Source: an uncultured Bacteroidales bacterium | Lineage (GTDB): Bacteria > Bacteroidota > Bacteroidia > Bacteroidales > Paludibacteraceae | Assembly: GCA_945787425.1 (NCBI GenBank) | Contig: CALZHO010000053.1 | Coordinates: 1 to 6,281, forward strand | DNA length: 6,281 nt | Direction of reading: 5' to 3' | Shown: in pieces, positions 1-5,284 of the stretch | Layout: each line of letters starts with the position of its first letter | How positions within the stretch are numbered: the stretch's first letter is position 1 | Translations under genes and position numbers: made by a program | Notes under the pieces: generated by a model | What the model was told of the DNA's origin: nothing | The model's input: only the letters and a program-made list of their open reading frames with translations | Databases searched by the model: none

Positions 1-13
1 TTGTGGGAATGCT

Positions 14-1396
14 CTATTGTTGACGAGCCGACGTTTCTAATTCGCGGCTCTTATGGATGAGCTGTTCGCATTGTGCTGCATATTGGCTTTGCAATTGCTC
101 CAGTTGGAGAATGGCAGGAGCCATTTTTTTTCGTGCTTCATCGTCTGCTTGGCTATATTGCTCTCGCAGAGTGGCTAATTTTTGTGCATTATTCTGAATC
201 TTTCGTTGAATGTCAACCCATTCTTGATATTTCTTTTGAGCGTTAATGTTTCTAAAATCCGTGAGCGAAGTATAAACCACCGAGTCGTTAAGGATAAAGA
301 ATATCTCTTTTTCTATCACCTCTTCTATGGGTGAGGCAACAGCTATGCTGTCTCTCTCGGCAATCTCGTTTGGCTGTTGCACAGGCCATACATAGCGCAG
401 TTGGGCATACGCTATCAACGAGTCTTGCGACAGACCTCGCCAATAGTGTTTTTGTACGGTTGGCACAAACGAATAGATACGTACTTTTCCGTTTGCAGAG
501 AATCGGTCGGTGGCAAAATATCCTATGTTGCGATGCTCGTCTATCAGCATCATATAGTCGTTGGCGGAAGAGTTGAATGGCATACCTACGTTTTCAGGCG
601 TAGTATATGAATCGGTATGCATATTATATCGCGTTACATAGATATCATATCCGCCTAATCCACTTGTGTCGCATGCTGCGAAATATAGGGTAACACCATC
701 GCTCAGCACGTAGGGATAGCCCTGTTGCTGGGTGAAATTCACTGTTTGTGGCAGTGTGTCTGGTTTGGACCATTGTCCCATCAAATTGTGGCTGGATACA
801 ATGATAGTGGTAGAATCATGTGTTGCAGCCCACAACGTACGGTCTTGGCGTTGATTGGTATAGACAATACTGCCTTTTGGAGTGTATGTCATCGTTCCTG
901 CTTCTGTTGATAGGGGACAATATGCCAATATACTATCTACACTTGTTTCTACCGAATCTATGATTTCCACTTTCTCCACACGGCGCAAGTATCGTTGCAG
1001 TTTCTCTGCCTTATATATTTGTGCGCGCACGTATGGCACACGTTCTGAGTCTGGCTTGAGTGTGGACAAATAGGTCTCGTAGGATGCAATGGCCTGTTCT
1101 GCATACCCTAATTTCAAGTATATCTCTCCCAGATGGAAATGTTTCAGGTCATAGCGATTACCTGACTTGGCAAAATACTCCAGAGCAGTCTGATAATCTC
1201 CCAATTCTTGAGCACAGCGTGCGTAGCGATACGCAAATAGCGCAGAGGAGGGATAACGGCGAAGCAACAGACCATATTCCTTCTTGGCAGCAGAATAGTC
1301 TGCTGCTTGAAACCACTCGTTCGCTTTGACTTCGTTTTGTGCAAAAACGGTCATGGAACAAAGCAAAAATAATATAAAGATGCCTATTTTTTGCAT
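14..1396 (-). CDS. Exported TPR and PD40 beta-propeller protein with C-terminal coiled coil
   Basis: Encodes 460 residues. The start at 1396 is chosen because it opens directly into a signal peptide (Lys3, hydrophobic core 5-17, likely signal peptidase I cut after VFA at residue 19). The open frame continues upstream to 1582 only as antisense of the neighbouring gene. Residues about 22-117 form two to three TPR-like helical repeats with the usual Tyr/Ala/Gly spacing. Residues about 160-312 resemble PD40/WD40-like propeller blades, with motifs GYPYVLSDGVTLYFA and GGYDIYV followed by a Pro-Glu-Asn-Val-Gly blade edge and IGYFATDR. Residues about 384-456 are charged and Gln/Leu-rich, probably a coiled coil. 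TPR plus PD40 recalls PorE-type proteins of type IX secretion, but those usually end in an OmpA-like peptidoglycan-binding domain, which is absent here. A periplasmic scaffold role is inference; no precise function can be given. Cys13 lacks a lipobox, so a lipoprotein is unlikely. It is transcribed divergently from the LD-carboxypeptidase gene. Confidence 0.88.
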   Translation of the reverse strand: MQKIGIFILFLLCSMTVFAQNEVKANEWFQAADYSAAKKEYGLLLRRYPSSALFAYRYARCAQELGDYQTALEYFAKSGNRYDLKHFHLGEIYLKLGYAEQAIASYETYLSTLKPDSERVPYVRAQIYKAEKLQRYLRRVEKVEIIDSVETSVDSILAYCPLSTEAGTMTYTPKGSIVYTNQRQDRTLWAATHDSTTIIVSSHNLMGQWSKPDTLPQTVNFTQQQGYPYVLSDGVTLYFAACDTSGLGGYDIYVTRYNMHTDSYTTPENVGMPFNSSANDYMMLIDEHRNIGYFATDRFSANGKVRIYSFVPTVQKHYWRGLSQDSLIAYAQLRYVWPVQQPNEIAERDSIAVASPIEEVIEKEIFFILNDSVVYTSLTDFRNINAQKKYQEWVDIQRKIQNNAQKLATLREQYSQADDEARKKMAPAILQLEQLQSQYAAQCEQLIHKSRELETSARQQ

Positions 1397-1405
1397 AATT
1401 TGCTG

Positions 1406-1436
1406 CAAAGATACAACTTTTTTTTGATATATGAAA
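1406..1436 (-). promoter_or_regulatory. Bacteroidota-type promoter for the TPR/PD40 gene
   Basis: On the minus strand the -7 element is TATCTTTG (plus 1406-1413), an exact match to TAnnTTTG. Nineteen bases upstream lies TTTC (plus 1433-1436), a 3-of-4 match to the -33 TTTG. The -7 box ends 9 bases before the ATG at 1396, so the transcript would have only a few untranslated bases. Upstream is an A/T-tract region shared with the divergent promoter. The -7 match is direct; its use is inferred. Confidence 0.6.
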
Positions 1437-1453
1437 AAAAAAATGTAATTTTG
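1423..1453 (+). promoter_or_regulatory. Bacteroidota-type promoter for the LD-carboxypeptidase gene
   Basis: Both elements match the primary-sigma consensus of this phylum: TTTG at 1423-1426 and TAATTTTG at 1446-1453 (TAnnTTTG), separated by 19 bases, the expected spacing. The -7 box ends 6 bases before the ATG at 1460, so transcription should start within a few bases of the start codon and the mRNA may be leaderless. Its -33 element lies between the two elements of the opposing promoter, so the polymerases probably exclude each other. Confidence 0.68.
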
Positions 1454-1459
1454 CACACG

Positions 1460-2422
1460 ATGAAGCATATTCGAATTCTTTCTCCCGCCAGTGCGATTGA
1501 TTCGCAGTGGGTAAATAGAGCCAAAGTTCGCCTCGAGCAGTGGGGTTTTTGTGTATCGGTTGCTGAGCATGCGTTCGGTCATTTAGGTCGTTTCTCGGCA
1601 ACGGATGAGGAGCGCCTCGCAGATCTCAATACGGCATTGGCAGATTCCTCTGTGGATATTATTTTGTGTAGTCGTGGCGGCTATGGATTACAACGTATTC
1701 TTGATAGGGTGGTTCTCCCTCAACGTCCTAAAGCAGAATGGCCATTATTGGTGGGCTTTTCTGATGTCACAGCACTGCATGCTCTGATGAGCATGAATGG
1801 GGTGCCATCGTTGCATGCTAATATGTGCAAAGACTTATCTTTGTTACCCGATGATGATATTGCTTTGATGGCGGAACGCGATTTCCTTATGGCTACATCC
1901 ATCCCCTCGCCACTTTCGTTCACATCGCATCTCTTGCCACTCACGTATCACCCATCGCCTCACTGCACCCCATCTTCTATATCCAGTCACCCATCTATCA
2001 TCCACCATACATCTTCTTCTCCTCTCAACCGCAGTGGCGAAGCGCAGGGGAAACTGATTGGTGGCAATCTGAGTGTGCTATATGGCTTGCAGGGTACACC
2101 TTTTAGTTTGAATAAGGTTATTGAGCAATGCGCCGAACCGCCTATTCTCTTTATCGAGGATATATGTGAAAATCACTATCACATAGACCGCATGCTACAC
2201 AACCTGCGCATGAGTGGTGTCTTTGAGCGTATCGGTGGTTTGGTGGTTGGTCAGTTTACGGATTGCGAGGATGATCCTTCGATGGGTTGTACATTGTTGG
2301 AGTCTATTCGCCAAGTGGTAGAACCATATTCATTCCCTGTGCTGTTTGATTATCCTTCTGGTCACATCGACTCCAATTATCCCTTACTCCTCTCCGCGGA
2401 GTATCATCTATCCGTCCCCTAA
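1460..2422 (+). CDS. ldcA: LD-carboxypeptidase, peptidase family S66 (LdcA/MccF-like)
   Basis: Encodes 320 residues without a signal peptide, so it is cytoplasmic. Family S66 enzymes remove the terminal D-alanine from murein tetrapeptides during cell-wall recycling; MccF relatives cleave microcin C-type conjugates instead, and that alternative is not excluded. Visible family motifs in order: IRILSPASAID (4-14), LCSRGGYG (69-76), GFSD (99-102) with nucleophile Ser101, KLIGGNLSVLYGLQGTP (198-214), FIEDICENHYHIDRML (231-246) with catalytic Glu233, and PSGHID (299-304) with catalytic His302. The full Ser-Glu-His triad is present. The ATG at 1460 is chosen because the N-terminal motif follows at once and no other in-frame ATG lies nearby; an upstream TTG at 1391 precedes the promoter. 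Residues about 146-188 form an unusual Ser/Pro/His/Thr-rich stretch where the family normally has a short linker before LNRxG. The symbol is a family-level name. Confidence 0.93.
   Translation: MKHIRILSPASAIDSQWVNRAKVRLEQWGFCVSVAEHAFGHLGRFSATDEERLADLNTALADSSVDIILCSRGGYGLQRILDRVVLPQRPKAEWPLLVGFSDVTALHALMSMNGVPSLHANMCKDLSLLPDDDIALMAERDFLMATSIPSPLSFTSHLLPLTYHPSPHCTPSSISSHPSIIHHTSSSPLNRSGEAQGKLIGGNLSVLYGLQGTPFSLNKVIEQCAEPPILFIEDICENHYHIDRMLHNLRMSGVFERIGGLVVGQFTDCEDDPSMGCTLLESIRQVVEPYSFPVLFDYPSGHIDSNYPLLLSAEYHLSVP
1895..2023 (+). other. Low-complexity Ser/Pro/His/Thr-rich insert inside the LD-carboxypeptidase
   Basis: Codes for residues 146-188, rich in Ser, Pro, His, Thr and Leu, lying just before the conserved LNRSGEAQG. 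The coding strand here is strongly C+T-rich and nearly free of G, unlike the rest of the gene. Short runs show a 7-base step, for example TCACGTA then TCACCCA at 1941-1954, and TCACCCA, TCTATCA, TCCACCA at 1987-2007. The period is weak over the whole stretch. It may be an old heptamer-repeat insertion that has drifted, or merely a low-complexity linker. It keeps the reading frame. Confidence 0.5.
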
Positions 2423-2432
2423 CCTTATCACC
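2418..2432. repeat. Possible remnant of the CCTYTAA/YGAAAGG heptamer family at the gene end
   Basis: The string CTAACCTTATCACC (2419-2432) differs by a single inserted A from CTAACCTTTCACC at 2988-3000 within the receptor gene. It spans the TAA stop codon of the LD-carboxypeptidase gene (2420-2422), and the sequence around it is C/T-rich. The match is short, so chance is possible. Confidence 0.35.
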
Positions 2433-2449
2433 TCCTCACTTCGTCGCCT

Positions 2450-2474
2450 AAAAAAAGAGGCTCTCGCCTCTTTT
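2450..2474. terminator. Bidirectional intrinsic terminator between convergent genes
   Basis: A 9-bp perfect stem pairs AAAAGAGGC (2453-2461) with GCCTCTTTT (2466-2474) around a TCTC loop. Read on the minus strand the hairpin is followed by seven T residues (plus 2450-2456), a strong signal for the metal operon. Read on the plus strand it ends in TTTTCTT, a weaker signal for the LD-carboxypeptidase gene. The stem begins one base after the stop codon of the HMA gene. Confidence 0.85.
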
Positions 2475-2475
2475 C

Positions 2476-2826
2476 TTAATGCTGATGTCCGTGGTGCTCG
2501 TGATGATGCTCCTCGTGGTGCTCTGGCTTGTGCGTAGTCGCGGGCTTACCGATTTTGGCAAAGGCCTTTTGGATGGTTGGCACATCCGTTTTGTTGGCAT
2601 CATAGGTGACGGTCACGGTCTGTTCTTCCATGTTGAAAACAAGGTCCTTCACGCCGTTCTTCAATTCCTTATCAAAAGGAATATTTTTTAGAATCTTGTT
2701 GCAGCAGTCTTCACAATGCAGATGCACGTACAACACCACTTTCTGTTTGTTTGGCTTCGCCTCTGCAATAGAGAGCATAAATGCCATCGGCATAATCGCC
2801 AAAAGGAAGATAACGAGTCTTTTCAT
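2476..2826 (-). CDS. Periplasmic heavy-metal-associated (HMA) domain protein with His-rich tail
   Basis: Encodes 116 residues. Residues 1-23 are a signal peptide (Lys2-Arg3, hydrophobic core, cut after AEA). Residues about 28-95 form a ferredoxin-like HMA domain, with strand VVLYVHLH, metal loop HCEDCCNKI (Cys38, Cys41, Cys42), GVKDLVFNMEEQTVTVTYD, and a C-terminal helix. The usual Met before the CxxC is replaced by His. The tail (98-116) holds ten His with several Glu, a second likely metal site. HMA domains normally bind soft metals such as copper, zinc or mercury; the ligand here is unknown. It lies 36 bp downstream of the receptor gene in the same direction and is probably cotranscribed. 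Such a protein could accept metal in the periplasm after passage through the receptor, or buffer excess metal. The strong terminator follows directly. Family confident, function inferred. Confidence 0.9.
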   Translation of the reverse strand: MKRLVIFLLAIMPMAFMLSIAEAKPNKQKVVLYVHLHCEDCCNKILKNIPFDKELKNGVKDLVFNMEEQTVTVTYDANKTDVPTIQKAFAKIGKPATTHKPEHHEEHHHEHHGHQH

Positions 2827-2830
2827 ATTC

Positions 2831-2865
2831 TTAATTCTTAATTCAAAATTCTTAATTCAAAATTA
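2831..2865. repeat. Second heptamer tandem array (TTAATTC/AAAATTC), 5 units
   Basis: On the plus strand five consecutive 7-base units read TTAATTC, TTAATTC, AAAATTC, TTAATTC, AAAATTA, preceded by a related CATATTC that contains the HMA start codon. The array fills the whole gap between the receptor and HMA genes, and its last unit contains the receptor stop codon (TAA, plus 2863-2865). Its sequence is unrelated to the CCTYTAA array but has the same period. Confidence 0.85.
2858..2865 (-). promoter_or_regulatory. Possible internal -7 element upstream of the HMA gene
   Basis: The minus strand reads TAATTTTG, an exact TAnnTTTG match about 31 bases before the HMA start codon. No TTTG is seen at the -33 position, and the element is formed by repeat units of an AT-rich array, so a chance match is quite possible. 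Confidence 0.22.
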
Positions 2866-5211
2866 TTCTGCGCGCTCCAACGCCCAGCGGAAACCCAAAT
2901 ACAGTTTCCATCCGTGGATAGGAGCCCATATCATGGACGCGTCAAAGTCTGCCGACTGTGTATTCACATACCTTTCACCTTTCACCTCTAACCTTTCACC
3001 TTGTATTGGATTATCTTGCGTGAAATTCGTCATGTTCTCTGCACCGAGGTAGATAGACCATGTGCGGAAGTATTTGGTGATTTGTCCCAATAGTTGTGGG
3101 TACCACTTATGGTATATATATCCATTATGCGTCCTATACTGATTGCTACCCTCTGGCACAACAAAGCCGTCTGGCATACGACCTTCGCCGTTGAATTGTG
3201 CCGTCAGGTCAAACTGCCACGTCTTGAGGGGTGTCTGATAACTGGTAGAGATGATACCTTTGAATTTATTCTGTAATGGTTTATCACGCAGTTGCCATGC
3301 ATTGGCTGCGGTATTAAACGTAGTCTGCTTCACATCCGTATAACGGAATGCTGCGGTCATAGTCCATCCGCGCAGAATCTCCATGTTCGCTTCCACTTGC
3401 CAGTTGTGGGAGAAGTACTGTGCACCATCTACATCGTGCATATTATACAAAGTTACACCATGCAAATCGCGGTCCATGTCGGCTATCACGCCGTCTAAGA
3501 ATCTCGTATAGTAGTATTCGCCCGACAGTTGCAATTCTTTCTGGCCCATAGGGATATAGAATACCGTCGAAAGTCCTGTATTCATCGAACGTTCTTGTGC
3601 TAATACATTCTGCCATTGCCCTTCGTCAATAGCCAATTGCCCATCGCCCAAATAATACGCTCGATTGCTTGGCAAATAGGCAGCATTATCCGCAATAGCA
3701 TTAGGTGTTCGATAGCCCAATCCCACTGACCCGCGCAAGGTCCACCACTCAAATGGTGCATAACGAAGGTTCATACGAGGGGTAGTGAAGAAACCATAGC
3801 GAGTAGAATAGTCCTCGCGCACACCCACGAGCAAGGTCACTTTATCTTTGTATGTATAAGTATATTCTGCAAACACACCAGGCGTCACCTCATGCCTCAT
3901 CGGTTTCTCGCCTTTCGCCTCTAACCTTTCGCCTAATAAGCTTTCATCATACCCATCATAATTCACACTCAATCCTGCCGACAAGTTATGCGAATGGTCA
4001 TCCCATAGGTCGGTTGCCGAATCATCAAATCCTGTTTGGAAAATAGCATTCAGATAGGCATTAGTTTGCGCAGCGTTCCATTGGCGCGAACCATACGTAT
4101 TCTGCTGATTGTGATACGATGCCGAGGCAATGATACCTATTGATGTACCCAATTCTGCATCAAACACATAGCCGTTTTTCATAAATCCATCCACGCGCCA
4201 TGTGTTCAGATCAATAGCATATGGCGAAGCCATAGCAGCCATCGCCTCTTTGGTTTGTCCACCTATGCGGCGGTCATACAGTCCGCGCACGAGGATTTGT
4301 CCCGTATAGTCGCCTTCTTTGATATACCAACGGTTGAGCAGATTGATATGGGTGTTCTTGGGCATATCGAGGAAGCCGTCGTGGTTATGGTCCAATTCGA
4401 GCGACATATTTTGTGCGTGGAAAAGCACACCAGTGGATACTTTATCGTTAATATCCCACCCGCCAGTGACATTCACTTCGGCATGGGTCTCGGTGCTAAT
4501 CATCGCATTGAGTGCGATAGGGTCTTGTGTTTGTGGTTTGAGGTACTCTACATTGATTTGTCCTGCAATCGCTTCATAGCCATTCAGTACGGACGACGTA
4601 CCTTTGCTCACTTGTATGGCTTCCATCCATGGTCCAGGTATATATTCCATACCAAAGGATTGTGCCAATCCGCGTATGTTTGGGGTATTTTCGGTGAGCA
4701 ACTGCACGTAGGTGCCACTCAGTCCCAACAAACGGATCTGCTTCGCACCTGTGGCAGCATCGGAGTATGCTACATCCACCGAAGCACTGGTTTCAAAACT
4801 CTCGCTCAGGTTGCAGCAAGCGGCCATGCATAGGGCTTCGCCTGTCAGTGTCTCCACTTGTAGGGCAGATACGCGCGAACGGAGTACCGCCATCTTGCGT
4901 TCCACGATATTCACTTCTTCCAGCACGAGGTCGCTTACCAGCACAATAGTCAGTTCGCTATGTTGGGTCACTTCGGTAGTGTCGTTATGAAAACCCATAA
5001 AACTGGTTACCAGCAGGTTGGTCTCTTTCGCGGGCTCCAGTTGGAAGCGTCCGTCCATATCGGTAGCTACACCCACGGTAGTTCCTGCCCAATACACGTT
5101 TGCGCCCACCAATGGCTCGCCTTTATCATCCAAAACCGTTCCCCACGCATGCGCCTCTGCCCATACCCAGGGCAAGGCCACAAATAATACTGCTAATATA
5201 ATCTTTTTCAT
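2863..5211 (-). CDS. TonB-dependent outer-membrane receptor, CCNLSESFET type, probable metal uptake
   Basis: Encodes 782 residues, a normal receptor length. Residues 1-20 are a signal peptide (MKK start, cut near AEA). Residues about 22-95 form a carboxypeptidase-regulatory-like (CarboxypepD_reg) domain, with GTVLDDKGEPLVGANVY and TDMDGRFQL. LEEVNIVE (97-104) is a TonB-box-like segment. The plug spans about 105-225 and carries the motif CMAACCNLSESFET (Cys128, Cys132, Cys133), the LLGLSGTYVQLLTENTPN stretch, and VSKGTSSVLNGYEAIAGQINV. The rest is a beta-barrel ending in LYLGFRWALERAE, with typical YLGAENMTNF and FDASMIWAP strands. The ligand is not evident from sequence, but feoB upstream and an HMA gene downstream suggest a transition metal or its chelate. 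Two decapeptides, GERLEAKGEK (427-436) and GERLEVKGER (738-747), interrupt regions expected to be surface loops; they are coded by heptamer repeats. The gene starts 73 bp after feoB. Confidence 0.95.
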   Translation of the reverse strand: MKKIILAVLFVALPWVWAEAHAWGTVLDDKGEPLVGANVYWAGTTVGVATDMDGRFQLEPAKETNLLVTSFMGFHNDTTEVTQHSELTIVLVSDLVLEEVNIVERKMAVLRSRVSALQVETLTGEALCMAACCNLSESFETSASVDVAYSDAATGAKQIRLLGLSGTYVQLLTENTPNIRGLAQSFGMEYIPGPWMEAIQVSKGTSSVLNGYEAIAGQINVEYLKPQTQDPIALNAMISTETHAEVNVTGGWDINDKVSTGVLFHAQNMSLELDHNHDGFLDMPKNTHINLLNRWYIKEGDYTGQILVRGLYDRRIGGQTKEAMAAMASPYAIDLNTWRVDGFMKNGYVFDAELGTSIGIIASASYHNQQNTYGSRQWNAAQTNAYLNAIFQTGFDDSATDLWDDHSHNLSAGLSVNYDGYDESLLGERLEAKGEKPMRHEVTPGVFAEYTYTYKDKVTLLVGVREDYSTRYGFFTTPRMNLRYAPFEWWTLRGSVGLGYRTPNAIADNAAYLPSNRAYYLGDGQLAIDEGQWQNVLAQERSMNTGLSTVFYIPMGQKELQLSGEYYYTRFLDGVIADMDRDLHGVTLYNMHDVDGAQYFSHNWQVEANMEILRGWTMTAAFRYTDVKQTTFNTAANAWQLRDKPLQNKFKGIISTSYQTPLKTWQFDLTAQFNGEGRMPDGFVVPEGSNQYRTHNGYIYHKWYPQLLGQITKYFRTWSIYLGAENMTNFTQDNPIQGERLEVKGERYVNTQSADFDASMIWAPIHGWKLYLGFRWALERAE
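2971..3000 (-). repeat. In-frame heptamer element within receptor gene (GERLEVKGER)
   Basis: On the minus strand the 30 bases are built of 7-base units in the order A-B-A-A plus GG, where A is GGTGAAA and B is GGTTAGA. They encode receptor residues 738-747, between the conserved NPIQ and the final FDASM strand, in a predicted extracellular loop. The element matches 24 of 30 bases of the copy at 3904-3933 and lies in the same codon phase. Of the three frames on this strand only the used one is free of stop codons. Confidence 0.9.
3904..3933 (-). repeat. In-frame heptamer element within receptor gene (GERLEAKGEK)
   Basis: On the minus strand the same A-B-A-A plan is seen, with A being GGCGAAA (last copy GGCGAGA) and B again GGTTAGA. 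It encodes receptor residues 427-436, between YDESLL and the EVTPGVFAEYTY strand, a predicted surface loop. The three A units all carry C where the other element carries T, so units match within a copy better than between copies. Confidence 0.9.
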
Positions 5212-5220
5212 AAATTCTTG

Positions 5221-5224
5221 CCTC
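5221..5224 (-). promoter_or_regulatory. Possible ribosome binding site of the receptor gene, supplied by the repeat
   Basis: The last heptamer before the receptor start ends in GAGG on the minus strand, nine bases from the ATG at 5211. Four bases can pair with the 16S anti-Shine-Dalgarno end. Bacteroidota rely little on such sites, so its role is uncertain. It supports the MKK start at 5211. Confidence 0.35.
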
Positions 5225-5283
5225 TAACCTTTAACCTCTAACCTTTAACCTCTAACCTCTAACCTCTAACCTCTAACCTCTAA
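5221..5283. repeat. Tandem heptamer array, nine CCTYTAA units
   Basis: Nine uninterrupted 7-base units read CCTCTAA or CCTTTAA (units 2 and 4 are CCTTTAA, the other seven CCTCTAA), followed by a broken unit CCTAAAA at 5284-5290 that contains the feoB stop codon (TAG, plus 5285-5287). On the coding strand the unit is TTARAGG. The array occupies nearly all of the 73 bp between feoB and the receptor gene. There is no spacer, so it is a minisatellite and not CRISPR. No promoter or hairpin is seen in it. Confidence 0.97.
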
Positions 5284-5284
5284 C

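Noticed and set aside
1340..1396. Lipoprotein signal at Cys13 of the TPR/PD40 protein
   Set aside because: The residues before Cys (Phe-Leu-Leu) do not fit a lipobox, and a good signal peptidase I site (VFA) follows.
1391..1459. Upstream TTG start for the LD-carboxypeptidase
   Set aside because: It precedes the promoter elements, and the added residues are translation of A/T tracts with no family similarity.
1397..1582. N-terminal extension of the TPR/PD40 frame up to 1582
   Set aside because: It would bury the signal peptide at residue 63 and lies antisense to the LD-carboxypeptidase 5' end, upstream of the gene's own promoter.
1158..1601. 147-residue minus-strand frame across the divergent promoter region
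   Set aside because: It overlaps the TPR/PD40 gene out of frame and spans both promoters, with no recognisable protein features.
4255..4833. 192-residue plus-strand open frame inside the receptor gene
   Set aside because: It is antisense to strongly conserved receptor plug and barrel sequence, shows no domain of its own, and is a shadow frame.
5221..5283. CRISPR array or telomere-like repeat
   Set aside because: Units are 7 bp with no spacers, which excludes CRISPR. The resemblance to CCCTAA-type telomere repeats is superficial, and the array sits inside a bacterial operon.
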